Shown: positions 1 through 9,573, counted from the stretch's first letter. The stretch: 64,000 bases of DNA from an uncultured Pirellulaceae bacterium (GCA_938083195.1 CALKCK010000007.1:62001-126000), one strand, 5' to 3'. A program made the numbers and translations. Notes: a model not told the origin generated them from the letters alone.

Positions 1-1120
1 CAGCGATGACGATTGGGAGTTGTTCATACGAATGTTGAGCTCCATTGCCTAACCCAGAACCTAAAACAAATGTGCACTTATCTAATAAGGTAGTTTCGCC
101 ATCCTGAATTGATTTCAGTCTATTAATTAAATAAGCATATTGTTGTACGTGAAAGCGGTCGATTTTTGCAACTCGCTCGTCCTCGTTAGTATCGTGGGTC
201 ATCACATGATGGCTCACAGGTTTCTCAAAGACCCCTTCATAGAATTGAGGCGTTTCCCATCGCTCTGGTCCGACCATCATTGTCGCAACCCTAGTCTGGT
301 CAGTTTGAAACGCAAGCACCATCAAGTCTCCCATCATTCGAATGTATTCACCACGATTCGAAGGCAGTTCCTCAGGGACTGTATAGTCAATTTTACCAAT
401 AGAACCTTTCGACGCTTTCTGTTTAGCAATCCGGTTTTCAACTGATCTAACCGAATTGAGATACTCATCTAACTTCCTCCGATCATTCTTACCAAGAGAA
501 CGATTCAAACGATTCGCATCTTCAAGAACCGTGTCAAGAATACTTTTCTTAATCGACGTTGATTCGCCAAACAGTCGAGAGAAAACCTTCCTAGGATCAT
601 TCTGCGATTTGGCATCGTAACCCGGTCCGTACCACGAAATGGAGTCAAAGATCTTTGGCTCAACGTTATCAATGAAACTGTTACAGCTCAACTCAATCGA
701 AGCAAAGGGCGTGGCTTTTCCGGCGGTTTTTGCAATGATTTGATCCAAAGTTACATCAATTGCGTTTACGCCATCAACACGCTCATTCGGCTTAGCACTG
801 GTTAACCAACACGAACCAGCTTGAGAATGGGGTTCGCCAGTGAGATACGTTCGGTTTAGTCCGCTGATCACTGTCACATCACTGCGCAACGATTCGAGCG
901 GTTTCAAACTTTCGCCAAATTGAAAATCACCGCCTGCTGAGTCTGGAAACCATTTCGAGCCGATGACCCCATTAGGTATGTACATGAACGCTAATCGATT
1001 TGCGCTGCTAGTGCCCGGCGCATTCACGCAGGTCGCAGCCTTCCCCATCGCCTCGAGCCACGGCAAGGCGAGTCCAGCCCCCAGTCCACGCAAAACGGTT
1101 CTACGATTAATGCGTTTCAT
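1..1120 (-). CDS. DUF1552 family protein (3' end outside window)
   Basis: The minus-strand reading frame is open from an ATG at 1120 to the left edge, about 373 codons, so the C-terminus is missing. The N-terminus carries a twin-arginine-like signal (MKRINRRTVLRGLGAGLALP), which suggests Tat export. The rest (IPNGVIGSKWFP, SGLNRTYLTGEPHSQAG, MMGDLMVLAFQTDQTRV, SHHMMTHDTNEDE) matches my knowledge of DUF1552 proteins, which in planctomycetes travel with DUF1592-type cytochrome proteins. Its ATG overlaps the TGA of the upstream gene as ATGA (1117-1120), so the two are probably translationally coupled and work together. The biochemical role of the family is unknown. Confidence 0.9.
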   Translation of the reverse strand, partial: MKRINRRTVLRGLGAGLALPWLEAMGKAATCVNAPGTSSANRLAFMYIPNGVIGSKWFPDSAGGDFQFGESLKPLESLRSDVTVISGLNRTYLTGEPHSQAGSCWLTSAKPNERVDGVNAIDVTLDQIIAKTAGKATPFASIELSCNSFIDNVEPKIFDSISWYGPGYDAKSQNDPRKVFSRLFGESTSIKKSILDTVLEDANRLNRSLGKNDRRKLDEYLNSVRSVENRIAKQKASKGSIGKIDYTVPEELPSNRGEYIRMMGDLMVLAFQTDQTRVATMMVGPERWETPQFYEGVFEKPVSHHVMTHDTNEDERVAKIDRFHVQQYAYLINRLKSIQDGETTLLDKCTFVLGSGLGNGAQHSYEQLPIVIA

Positions 1121-3315
1121 TCGTTATCAACAATTTCTTCCAAGTGTTTTCGAAAAAGCCCGCTCAGCACGACTTCTGTAATAACCGCACGAAATCTGAA
1201 GTCCTGCTTAGCCACCAAGTCCGCAACTTGCCGAATATCAGGCTGGTCTACAAAATCTAATTGACGACCCAATGCGTATTTCATTGTATGCTCAACAAAC
1301 GCCCGAACAAATCTAGGTTTATCGCGAAGCACCACGTTCTTAAAACGTTCAGAACCGACAAAGGCATCGCCTCTCAACTCGCCAGAGGAATCCACTTTTT
1401 TTCCATTGGCATAAGAACTCCTCCATTTACCGACCGCGTCGAACATCTCAAAGGCGAAACCAGGTGGGTCAATTACGTTATGACAAGTTGCGCAAGCTTC
1501 ATTCTCCCGGTGACTCGCTAACTTTTCCCTCACCGTTAAGTCGACGGACACCTCGCCAGCAGCAGCTTCCAACGGAGGAACATCAGCCGGAGCAGGGGGG
1601 GGCGGCGAATTGTAAATGACGTCTAAAATCCAAGCGCCTCGATAGACAGGACTGGTTCTTGTTGTTGTCGAGGTTGAAATCAACATGGCACCAGAAGATA
1701 AAACACCACCTCGGTGACCATTGGGCCATTTAATCCTGAAAAAATCTTCAAACCGATCTATCGGCGGCGAATAACCTAATACCTGCTCTGGATCGACCGC
1801 ATACCAATCCATCAACTGGCGATTCAAATAGGCGTATTCGGAAGCAATAAACTCTGTAATCCTACGATTCTCAACCATCACCGATTCGAAAAACAGCAGC
1901 TGTTCAATCATCATTGAGATAGCTGGCGGGGGGCGTTGATTGCTTTTCACATAATATTGTGGGTAGAGCGTTTTGTCGGGCAATACCGATGCCACATCTT
2001 GAACCTTTAGCCATTGCATTCCGAATTCAGTGGCCAGCGATTTACTTTTGGGATCATCGAGCATTCGATTGACCTGATATCGCAACTGCTTATTAGTTAG
2101 CAGGCGGCGCTCTTTCGCTGCCTGAAACAACTCATCATCCGGCATTGAGCCCCATAAAAAGTAAGATAGGCGATTCGCCATTTTAAAATTGCGTTCCAAT
2201 TCTAAATCCCGCTTTGCAATTGGTTTGTCCCCTAAACCATCCGATACGGGTAAAAACTCTTGCCGGAACAAAAAGTTCGGAGAAATTAGAATCGCAGAAA
2301 CCGTTGTAATCATAGAAGAAGTGTATGATTTATTTTGATGAAATTCGCCTTGGAATAAATTCAAATAGACATTCGCTTCTTCTTTGGAAACACCGCGCCG
2401 AAAGGCCCTTGGAAGGAATGATGCAAGGCGTTCCTCGGCTCTCTGGATTGAGTCGTTTTCACTCTCTCCGTTCTTCGCCAGAAACATCGCTTGCCACAGA
2501 TTAGAGAGTTGTGCAAATTCATCGTTGTTTAGGAGTGAATTCGATATTTCGAGATAACTTTCCATCAATAAAGGGGACAAACTCAACGAAGATTGGTCGT
2601 TTGCAAATCCATGTTCCACTGGCGGATCTACCGGAAGCGTCGAGACGCCTGGCAGATCAGAATAACGCTCCCGCGAATTCCAAAAACAACTCACTGCCAA
2701 TACATGGCGCGGCATTTTGCCAGTTGCTGGTTGAAAGTAATCATTGGTCTGGATGATCTTTGAATTATTGTTAAAACACGACCTAGGAACCCGAAAAAGA
2801 TCGCGAATTGTATTTTCGTACTCCGCACGATTTAGCCGCCGGATCCGACCACTCCCCGGTTCGGGATGGAACCGGTTCGACACGGCATCCATTAACCACC
2901 CACTCAATTTCGAAACTTCTTCGATACTGGGCCGGGAATTTCCCTCAGGCGGCATTCGTCCACTCTCGACCTGGCGAAGGACATTCCCCCAAAGACTTAG
3001 TGACCCATTCACGTCATCCGATGTTTGGAAAATTGAGAGGTCAACACCGCCTTCACCGTCAACCCCGTCGTGACAATCAAGACAGTAATTATCAAGAAAT
3101 GGCTTTCCAATCCGATCGAATTCGTCGACGTCTTGGTGAAGAAGCTGATTAAGAGCTGGCGATTGTACCGTGGTAGCACCCACTGGAGTCGCAAAGGTAA
3201 GCACGCGGTCAACTCGGGCTAAAATAGCACCTCCGACCATGGCACCAATTATGACGAAAAACATGAACCGAGTCGGATTAGCGAATTTCAGTTTGCTTTT
3301 AAAAAACATGGCCAT
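1117..3315 (-). CDS. DUF1592/DUF1588/DUF1587/DUF1585/DUF1595 protein with cytochrome c motif
   Basis: This is a 732-aa exported protein. A hydrophobic segment lies at about residues 17-32, followed by a heme-binding CLDCH at 78-82, typical of the planctomycete cytochrome c (PSCyt1) domain. Next come RLNRAEYENTIRDLF (DUF1587), FLPRAFRRGVSKEEANVYLNL (DUF1595), ANRLSYFLWGSMPDDELF (DUF1592), TSPVYRGAWILD with CATCHNVIDPPGF (DUF1588; a second CxxCH) and the DUF1585 C-terminus (FVEHTMKYALGRQL). This order is the usual one for the family. It is the first gene of a pair with the DUF1552 gene, with ATGA overlap. The function is not established; a periplasmic redox or polysaccharide role is inferred from genomic company in the phylum. 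Confidence 0.93.
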   Translation of the reverse strand: MAMFFKSKLKFANPTRFMFFVIIGAMVGGAILARVDRVLTFATPVGATTVQSPALNQLLHQDVDEFDRIGKPFLDNYCLDCHDGVDGEGGVDLSIFQTSDDVNGSLSLWGNVLRQVESGRMPPEGNSRPSIEEVSKLSGWLMDAVSNRFHPEPGSGRIRRLNRAEYENTIRDLFRVPRSCFNNNSKIIQTNDYFQPATGKMPRHVLAVSCFWNSRERYSDLPGVSTLPVDPPVEHGFANDQSSLSLSPLLMESYLEISNSLLNNDEFAQLSNLWQAMFLAKNGESENDSIQRAEERLASFLPRAFRRGVSKEEANVYLNLFQGEFHQNKSYTSSMITTVSAILISPNFLFRQEFLPVSDGLGDKPIAKRDLELERNFKMANRLSYFLWGSMPDDELFQAAKERRLLTNKQLRYQVNRMLDDPKSKSLATEFGMQWLKVQDVASVLPDKTLYPQYYVKSNQRPPPAISMMIEQLLFFESVMVENRRITEFIASEYAYLNRQLMDWYAVDPEQVLGYSPPIDRFEDFFRIKWPNGHRGGVLSSGAMLISTSTTTRTSPVYRGAWILDVIYNSPPPPAPADVPPLEAAAGEVSVDLTVREKLASHRENEACATCHNVIDPPGFAFEMFDAVGKWRSSYANGKKVDSSGELRGDAFVGSERFKNVVLRDKPRFVRAFVEHTMKYALGRQLDFVDQPDIRQVADLVAKQDFRFRAVITEVVLSGLFRKHLEEIVDNE

Positions 3316-3391
3316 GTAAGTTCTCTATAATCACTGCCAGAAATAACCATAAGGTCAATCGGAAACCATCGTTTCCCTGCCCAAGTCCGGA

Positions 3392-4075
3392 TTACCTAAT
3401 TTTATCTTTGCGCACTGATTGCAAAATAGTACTTCGTAATTTCATCGATGTGGCGACAATTTCAGAGTCGATTCGTCTCAGCTCGCTTTCAATATCATCG
3501 CCGCTTTTGGCGTGTTCAAGAATCTCAGATCGCCGCCTTTGTAATTTTAAAAACTTATAGTCTTGAGCCAAGATCAATTTAATAGCGTGCTTCTTTTCTT
3601 GATCAGTCATCGACTTGCTGAAGGGCTTCAGAATCTTTCTAGCTCGCAAATCGGGTTGTGCAGCCAGAAGAATTAGCGTGAAATTTTTATGAAGTTGGGC
3701 GTCGGTTAGTTCGGGTAATTTAAGCGGGTCACGGTCATTTAAAAACTGAACTGAGGAAGAGGCTGCTGGTTTCTCCTGTTCCTTTATCGCTCCCAGTGAT
3801 GGTCGATGACCCGAGCGGTCGTCAAATTGACCTGAATCGTCCGAAACCACCGGTGTTTTAGACGCTTTCACTCCCGCGATGGTTCCCTCATCCACAGTTC
3901 CCTCAGGCGAATTTCTCAATCCAGTACGGCTTTGTACCGATGGGGGGGAATCGTTCTGGCACCCAACCTGGATTAAACAAAATAGCAGGACGGAGCTTAA
4001 CCACCAGCTAAGGCGGCGGACCGATAAGGGCCAACCGACTGTGTGTTGTTCCGAATTAATCCGATTGACGAACAT
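3392..4075 (-). CDS. predicted lipoprotein, unknown function
   Basis: The product is 227 aa. A hydrophobic stretch (about residues 24-38) ends in the lipobox LIQVGC with the acceptor cysteine at 39, so it is probably a lipoprotein. Residues 40-115 are low-complexity and polar, and the last 100 residues are rich in Lys, Glu and Leu and probably helical (EKKHAIKLILAQDYKFLKLQRRRSEILEHAK). I do not recognise a family. It lies 50 bases after a WYL-like gene on the same strand and may belong to the same operon as the TPR and FG-GAP genes. Confidence 0.75.
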   Translation of the reverse strand: MFVNRINSEQHTVGWPLSVRRLSWWLSSVLLFCLIQVGCQNDSPPSVQSRTGLRNSPEGTVDEGTIAGVKASKTPVVSDDSGQFDDRSGHRPSLGAIKEQEKPAASSSVQFLNDRDPLKLPELTDAQLHKNFTLILLAAQPDLRARKILKPFSKSMTDQEKKHAIKLILAQDYKFLKLQRRRSEILEHAKSGDDIESELRRIDSEIVATSMKLRSTILQSVRKDKIR

Positions 4076-4125
4076 ACCGCTCCGCTAGCAATGATAGCAA
4101 TTGATGTCCGCCGTCAGCTGAACGT

Positions 4126-4446
4126 TTAACCCATTGCCACTGGCATGACATAATCCCAAGCCGGCTTAAGTTCCAACTGTTGGCAGCGATCCATCACAAA
4201 TTGCCTAGGCTCCTCACGAGACAGGCATAAACCTAAAAATTTCCCACTCCCAATCCAACGGATCGGACTTACGACGCGTTGTGTCCAATTACCCTTGGAA
4301 TCAACATAGCGAAAGGTGACAACCAGATCATCGTAGTTTTGGATTGATTTCTGAATTTTCTCTTTCACCGCAAATCTCCCAGATAATGTTTTCGCTTCAA
4401 TATTAGGAGTTTCGCAGCAGCAAAGGACACGTAAGGTCAATTTCAA
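4126..4446 (-). CDS. small WYL-like domain protein
   Basis: This 106-aa protein starts at a TTG only four bases after the stop of the TPR gene. The central part (DDLVVTFRYVDSKGNWTQR, VVSPIRWIGSGKFLGLCLS, RQFVMDRCQQLEL) follows the pattern of a WYL domain: a strand with FRY, then R.V.P.R, then a strand, then a C-terminal strand that ends in a D-R motif. There is no HTH domain, so it is not a full transcription factor. WYL domains are known to sense ligands or bind nucleic acid; its role here is unknown. The family call is by pattern only. The non-ATG start is the weakest part of the call. Confidence 0.6.
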   Translation of the reverse strand: MKLTLRVLCCCETPNIEAKTLSGRFAVKEKIQKSIQNYDDLVVTFRYVDSKGNWTQRVVSPIRWIGSGKFLGLCLSREEPRQFVMDRCQQLELKPAWDYVMPVAMG

Positions 4447-4450
4447 AAAT

Positions 4451-5824
4451 TTATTCCGAGTTTTTTGGAATCTTACCCAGAGTCTTCAAACATAACTGAG
4501 ATCGACCATGCGTTGGTTCCAGTTCGAGACATCGATTAAACGCCTCTGACGCTGCGACCGTCATGCCCAAGCCTAGTTCGGATCGACCTAGCAAATAATG
4601 CGCCTCTGCCGATGTTGGGTTAAACTTGACCGCCAAGCTCGCCTGCTGATTTGCAAGTTCGAATTCCTCCAAAAGTATTCCCTCTTTGGCATAAAGCTCG
4701 GCTCCAATTGCCTGATACCGCAAACTCTTATCTTTGTTACCAATCTGTCCGCCATAAAAATCCGCTACTCTTTTGCAACAATCTCGAGCCGCTTTATCAC
4801 TATTAATATCAATTCCTTTTTTCCACGCCTCCAACGCTGACTCATCCTCACCCTGAAGTTTTAAAACATCTCCAAGGGTTAACATGATACTTGAGCTTGG
4901 GCCGAACCGCTTTATACGTTGCTCAATGAGAGTAATCGCTTCCTTCACTCGCCCCACAAAAATATCTAACTTGATAAAAGAGTCGTGGACAGAGAGATCA
5001 AATTCTTCCTCCAATACCGCCTTCACTTTAGTTCTCGCCACTCTGTTTTCATGTTGCGCCACTTTCGCCATTGCTTCCTTGGCTTTTAGATAAAAACCGA
5101 ACTTAGCGCTATTTTCCATCAAGCGTTTCCGTTGCTCACCAAAGGGCGATCTAATTCGAACCCGCTTACTGTCCGCCTCAATACTTTGTTTTTCAGCACC
5201 TAAATTATCACCTCGCTTCAATTTAATTTGCGATCTTAAAACAAAAGTTTGAACCGTCCCCTTCTCCGCTCTTACCACTTCGGTAAGCAAAGTTTCAGCT
5301 TCGTCCAGTTCGCCACGGCGATAAAGAATCTTGGCTAACTCAAATTTCGCCAACGGAATTTTAACTGCCCTGCGAAAAGCCTGTTCCGCGCTATCTGGGT
5401 CTTCGTTACGCAAATGATTACGGCCGATAAAGTACATAGCATCGGCTGATTTGGGGTGACCGAGATCAATGGATCTTTGAAATTCTGCATTTGCATCTTC
5501 AATTTGACCCACCCTTGATAGGCAAAATCCATAATCAAACGCAACCTCTTCCGAAGTAGGCATTAAATCGGCTGCGCGAGCAAAGGTCGCAGTCGCTTCC
5601 GCATAATAGCCCGAAGCCATATAAGCTTTGCCCAACCAATGCCAATCAGCAGGAGCTTTAATCGTGTCTCTAAAATACGTCAGGTCGTCCGCTGTAAATG
5701 AGTCAACTACTGCCAAATTTGGTTTCGGCGGAGTTGGCTGGGAGGATTTTTGGAAATAGAGAAAACCAAAGACTGTGATTTCTAACGCGATTACTATCAA
5801 AATAAAAGATACTTCTCGACTCAT
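4451..5824 (-). CDS. membrane-anchored tetratricopeptide repeat protein
   Basis: The product is 457 aa with one N-terminal transmembrane segment (residues 4-24) and then TPR units through most of the length, for example ASGYYAEATATFARAADLMP, VGQIEDANAEFQRSIDLGHP, NEDPDSAEQAFRRAVKI, RGELDEAETLLTEVVRA and, at the end, AHYLLGRSELGLGMTVAASE. TPR units form protein-binding scaffolds; the partner is not known. The ATG directly abuts the TAG of the FG-GAP gene (5824/5825), so the two are co-translated, and the products probably act together on the outer face of the membrane. Confidence 0.85.
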   Translation of the reverse strand: MSREVSFILIVIALEITVFGFLYFQKSSQPTPPKPNLAVVDSFTADDLTYFRDTIKAPADWHWLGKAYMASGYYAEATATFARAADLMPTSEEVAFDYGFCLSRVGQIEDANAEFQRSIDLGHPKSADAMYFIGRNHLRNEDPDSAEQAFRRAVKIPLAKFELAKILYRRGELDEAETLLTEVVRAEKGTVQTFVLRSQIKLKRGDNLGAEKQSIEADSKRVRIRSPFGEQRKRLMENSAKFGFYLKAKEAMAKVAQHENRVARTKVKAVLEEEFDLSVHDSFIKLDIFVGRVKEAITLIEQRIKRFGPSSSIMLTLGDVLKLQGEDESALEAWKKGIDINSDKAARDCCKRVADFYGGQIGNKDKSLRYQAIGAELYAKEGILLEEFELANQQASLAVKFNPTSAEAHYLLGRSELGLGMTVAASEAFNRCLELEPTHGRSQLCLKTLGKIPKNSE

Positions 5825-7153
5825 CTATTTCACCTCCGCTGGATTAAGAAAGGCATCTACGCTGCCAAACTTTGAGTAGGGTCGGCGAAAATGAAAACTG
5901 CCCGTCACTATATCAGGTGTTCCATCATTGTTTACATCACCGCAAGTTACGCATGACAATTGAATCGGCTCACTAGCAACCTGCCAGGTCTTAAAGTTTT
6001 GCGAACCATCATTTTCAAGCCAAACAACACTCGCTGCATCGGTTTGGGACCAATCGTTAAACATCGACACCGCAGCGACATCAATATCTCCGTCTCCGTC
6101 AAAATCTGCAGGTGCAATTCCATAAATCCCACCGACTGACGCAATCTGATGAGCTTCAAACTCCCAGTTACCCTTATTCTCCAGCCATTTAACACCATGC
6201 CACGGTTGGGCAGCGTTGTTAATCAACTCCAGGTTGTCTCCGAGCGCAACCAGAAAATCCTGATCGCCATCTTGGTCCAAATCAGTCGACACCATTCCTG
6301 CGGTTCCAAGGTCAAAGTTCGAAGAAGAAAAAATCCAATGCCGCTTCGCGTTGACTAGTCCGTCTCCTGGATTCTCAAACGCAATCACCTCTTCCTCTTC
6401 CTGCGATACCAAAGCCGCAAAGTCGAGATCGCCGTCGTCATCGAAATCACCAACGGGAACGTGTATAGCCCCTGAAATATTCATGAGCTCGTGGTCTGTG
6501 AAATTCAAATTACCGTCATTTTCGAGATACAGGATTTGACCCTGCAAAAGTCCACCGAATACGGCAACCACCAGATCTAAGTCACCATCATTGTCAAAAT
6601 CGCCATGCTGAGCGTCCGTGACCCTTCTGACGTTTTTCAATATGTCGATTGTCTCAAAAACGCCGTCATTGTTTTTTAACAAACAAACTCTTCCAACCAG
6701 ATCATTGGTTGGCTGTATTCCACCGATGCAACTGACAAGGTAATCAATGTCGCCATCGCCATCGAAGTCGACGGGATTAACGCCACCGGGACCGGGGAGC
6801 AATCGATCCTGATTAATGACAGTTTCCCGCCAACTACCATCTGCTTCGTGACTCAGTCGTTTGATTAGACCGGTTCGGCAATCCGCTGCAACCACATCCA
6901 TCCAATCACTATCCGTCGAAGGCAGCAGTTTTAGATTGGCATACAATTGACCAAATTCTGGATTGGGCAACAAAGACTCACGCGTAAATTCAATCTCCGA
7001 GGGCTCAAAACTTGCTTGAATCCTCTCTACTTCCACCGGCTCCCCGCGAGCCTGGATGTCTTCATTGAAAAAATAGAAACAAAATGGAATGACGAGCATC
7101 AGGACCACCAATATGGCCGCCAAAGGTCGACTCGTTTCTCTGCCAGCATTCAC
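5825..7153 (-). CDS. FG-GAP/VCBS repeat protein, membrane-anchored
   Basis: The product is 442 aa and starts with GTG. A transmembrane anchor lies at about residues 11-29. At least six Ca2+-binding loops of the D-x-D-x-D-G-x-x-D type follow: DFDGDGDIDYL, DFDNDGDLDLV, DFDDDGDLDFA, DLDQDGDQDFL, DFDGDGDIDVA and DVNNDGTPDIV. These are typical of integrin-like beta-propeller FG-GAP/VCBS repeats in secreted proteins. The gene heads the operon with the TPR gene. Repeat proteins of this kind are abundant in planctomycetes, usually with no assigned function; adhesion or extracellular binding is an inference. Confidence 0.88.
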   Translation of the reverse strand: MNAGRETSRPLAAILVVLMLVIPFCFYFFNEDIQARGEPVEVERIQASFEPSEIEFTRESLLPNPEFGQLYANLKLLPSTDSDWMDVVAADCRTGLIKRLSHEADGSWRETVINQDRLLPGPGGVNPVDFDGDGDIDYLVSCIGGIQPTNDLVGRVCLLKNNDGVFETIDILKNVRRVTDAQHGDFDNDGDLDLVVAVFGGLLQGQILYLENDGNLNFTDHELMNISGAIHVPVGDFDDDGDLDFAALVSQEEEEVIAFENPGDGLVNAKRHWIFSSSNFDLGTAGMVSTDLDQDGDQDFLVALGDNLELINNAAQPWHGVKWLENKGNWEFEAHQIASVGGIYGIAPADFDGDGDIDVAAVSMFNDWSQTDAASVVWLENDGSQNFKTWQVASEPIQLSCVTCGDVNNDGTPDIVTGSFHFRRPYSKFGSVDAFLNPAEVK

Positions 7154-7755
7154 GATTCAGTCCAATTCTTATTAAAATTACACAGTCCCATTAACTTATC
7201 CGCTTGGGATCAAACATGTTAACATTGTGCGACTCAGGATCGTAGGGAATCCATAACGATTTTTGATGACATTGACCGCATCCCCACAAAAACCAATTGT
7301 TTAATTTAACCCCACCCAGCAAGCCGGCAGGCATACCAAAATTAAGACGCCGCTATTGAACTACGTCATAGGCTGGGGAGGAGTTCAAAAGCGTGGTATT
7401 TTAGGGCTTTTAACCAGAACTGCTTCTATAAATTAGAACGCTGTAGTTAAAGGCATAGAGAGTTTACTCTGCTGGAAACGAACCCGGATGCTAACGCCCA
7501 ATCCTCTACCTTCGAATTGGCCCAACAACCGTATTAAGTCATTTCAGTCAGGTTAAAGCTGCTTTAGATTTAAATAGCCAATCAAAGTTTTGGATCTAAT
7601 AATAGAAACTGCTTCGATTAATTCTCAATGACATATTGCGGCGTTTTAAAGCGCTGGTCGAGTGAACGAGTTGGAATCAACAAGATAAACTGCACCACTT
7701 AACCGAATCAGATAGTCCACCCCAAGACGTTAGCTTGATTAACTTATTACGCGTC
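7154..7755. other. intergenic region, no gene found
   Basis: About 600 bases separate the FG-GAP gene start from the moaA stop. I see no convincing coding frame, tRNA, rRNA or strong terminator. Upstream signals for the FG-GAP operon must lie in the first part, but I cannot point to a clear -35/-10 pair. The stretch may hold a decayed gene. Confidence 0.5.
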
Positions 7756-8781
7756 TCAACCACCAATTTGGTACATCGCTCGTTCGGGTCGAACAAACCG
7801 ACCACTGTCGGATCCATGGCCAAGTTTTTTATGTTGGATTCCATCACGGATTCGTTGTTCAATTTGGTCATTGGACGCGTTGGATCGAATCAATTGTTTA
7901 AGATCCCATTCCTCAGTTGAGAATAGACAATTCCGAAATTTACCTTCCGCAGTGATTCTCATGCGATCGCACGATTGACAAAACGGTTCAGTCACTGAAT
8001 CTATAAAACCGATATGGGAACCGCCTTCAGACAATTGAAAATCCGTGGACGGCTGGCTGGACCGGTCACGCTCAACCGGCACGAGAGCGCCAAATTCAGT
8101 CTCGATTATTGCCCGCAGCATAGTGCCGCTAAACACTTGTTGATCCTGCCAAGCCTGGTCGCCATCCAAGGGCATAAATTCAATAAACCTTAAATGGAGC
8201 CCTTGCTCTTGTGCCCATGAAACCAAGGGGATCACCTCGGTTTCAGAAATTCCCTTTACCGAGACCGCGTTTATTCGGGTATTGGTAAATCCTGCGTCGA
8301 TTGCGGCGTCTAATCCAGCAAGCACTTTGTCCAGTGCATCTCGACGTGTGATCTCCTTAAATTTGTCTCGATCAATTGAATCCAGGCTAACATTAATACG
8401 ATCCAACCCACTAGACTTCAATTTTTCAGCTTGGTCTTTAAGTAGGATCCCGTTGGTGGTCAGCGCGATCTCTTCGATGCCCGAAACGGATTTTAACAGT
8501 TTGACTAAATTCCATAATTCAGATCTAACCAGCGGTTCACCACCGGTGAGTCGCACTCGGCTAACACCCTGCTTCGCCAAAATCTCGACGACACGATGGA
8601 TTTCCTCAAAAGTCAAAATACTATCTTGGGGAAGAAATTTTACATTTTCCGGCATGCAATAAAAGCATCGAATGTTGCACCGATCAGTAACGCTGATACG
8701 CAAACTGCGGTGTACCCTTCCGTATGAATCCACGATGGGGTTCACTCGCATATCGGAATCTTGATTCGAGTCGTTATCCAT
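7756..8781 (-). CDS. moaA: GTP 3',8-cyclase MoaA
   Basis: This 341-aa radical SAM enzyme makes the first step of molybdenum cofactor synthesis, from GTP to 3',8-cyclo-7,8-dihydro-GTP. The N-terminal cluster motif CNIRCFYC gives Cys35, Cys39 and Cys42; the SAM-binding GGEP is at 80-83. The second, C-terminal cluster that binds GTP is present (Cys268, Cys271, Cys285 in FCQSCDRMR...RNC). The protein ends in the conserved GG, which shows the frame is complete. It starts three bases after moaE and is the last gene of the oxidase-moaD-moaE-moaA operon. Confidence 0.97.
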   Translation of the reverse strand: MDNDSNQDSDMRVNPIVDSYGRVHRSLRISVTDRCNIRCFYCMPENVKFLPQDSILTFEEIHRVVEILAKQGVSRVRLTGGEPLVRSELWNLVKLLKSVSGIEEIALTTNGILLKDQAEKLKSSGLDRINVSLDSIDRDKFKEITRRDALDKVLAGLDAAIDAGFTNTRINAVSVKGISETEVIPLVSWAQEQGLHLRFIEFMPLDGDQAWQDQQVFSGTMLRAIIETEFGALVPVERDRSSQPSTDFQLSEGGSHIGFIDSVTEPFCQSCDRMRITAEGKFRNCLFSTEEWDLKQLIRSNASNDQIEQRIRDGIQHKKLGHGSDSGRFVRPERAMYQIGG

Positions 8782-8784
8782 GGT

Positions 8785-9246
8785 TCAAGAAGCCCCTTGA
8801 GAGTGATTGAGGGTTCCGGGCTTGGGTTGCTGGCCTCCGGCAGGATGCACCCATTCTGTTTTCCCATCCGCCCAAATCTCTTTTTTCCAGATTGGCACGC
8901 GAATTTTCAACTCGTCTACCAACCACGCAGCAGCCTCGAAACTCTCTTTGCGGTGTCCAGTACTAACAGCTACAGCGATACTTGATTCACCGAGTCCCAC
9001 CAGTCCCGTGCGGTGGACCACTGAACATTGTTGGATGTCCCATTTCGATTGAGCAAGATCGACAAGCTGCTGAATCTTTTCAAGCGCCATTGTTTCGTAA
9101 CATTCATATTCAAGTCGAACGGTCTCTTTTTCGCCGGTAAATTGGCGAGTTGAACCAACAAACAAAACGCTCGCACCCGCTTGATCCGATTTGACGGATT
9201 CGAGGACTTCTTTCGTGTCAATTGCCTCACTAGTAATTGAAATCAT
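8785..9246 (-). CDS. moaE: molybdopterin synthase catalytic subunit MoaE
   Basis: The 153-aa product is the large subunit of molybdopterin synthase, which transfers sulfur from the MoaD C-terminus onto precursor Z (cPMP). Recognisable blocks are GASVLFVGSTRQFTG, LEYECYETMA, VVHRTGLVGLGE, STGHRKESFEAAAWLVDELK and PIWKKEIW, with the conserved active-site lysines at 121-122 and His98/Arg99. It sits between moaD and moaA in one operon, as expected for the pathway. Confidence 0.96.
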   Translation of the reverse strand: MISITSEAIDTKEVLESVKSDQAGASVLFVGSTRQFTGEKETVRLEYECYETMALEKIQQLVDLAQSKWDIQQCSVVHRTGLVGLGESSIAVAVSTGHRKESFEAAAWLVDELKIRVPIWKKEIWADGKTEWVHPAGGQQPKPGTLNHSQGAS

Positions 9247-9327
9247 CTAATCAACATTCCTGTTGCCAACGGCCAAAATAAAAATCAATTCAAAGGGACT
9301 CAAATTCATTCGTCAAAACCATTGCTA

Positions 9328-9573
9328 TTAGCCCCCACTGACTGGCGGGATCAACGCAATTTCATCGGTCACATGGACGACACATTCGTCGGTTGAAAAC
9401 TCGCGGTTTAACGAAACAGCTGAACGTAAAATCAAGTCTTTCATTTTCGGGTATTCCATTGAAACTAATTTCTTCAAATCGCCAACTGAAATATCATCGG
9501 CAACCTCAAGTTCAATCTCCCCACGATCGCTAATTTCACGCGCCGCTGCAAATAGCTTAATTTGAATTTTCAT
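9328..9573 (-). CDS. moaD: molybdopterin synthase sulfur carrier subunit MoaD
   Basis: The 81-aa ubiquitin-fold protein begins MKIQIKLFAAAREISD and ends in PPVSGG; the C-terminal Gly-Gly is the site of thiocarboxylation. Length and ends match the family. The start ATG overlaps the TGA of the upstream oxidase gene (ATGA at 9570-9573), so it is probably translationally coupled to it. An 81-base gap separates it from moaE. Confidence 0.95.
   Translation of the reverse strand: MKIQIKLFAAAREISDRGEIELEVADDISVGDLKKLVSMEYPKMKDLILRSAVSLNREFSTDECVVHVTDEIALIPPVSGG

Noticed and set aside
7677..7871. 64-codon minus-strand frame over the moaA 3' end.
   Set aside because: Out of frame with moaA, whose C-terminal GG is intact in the main frame.
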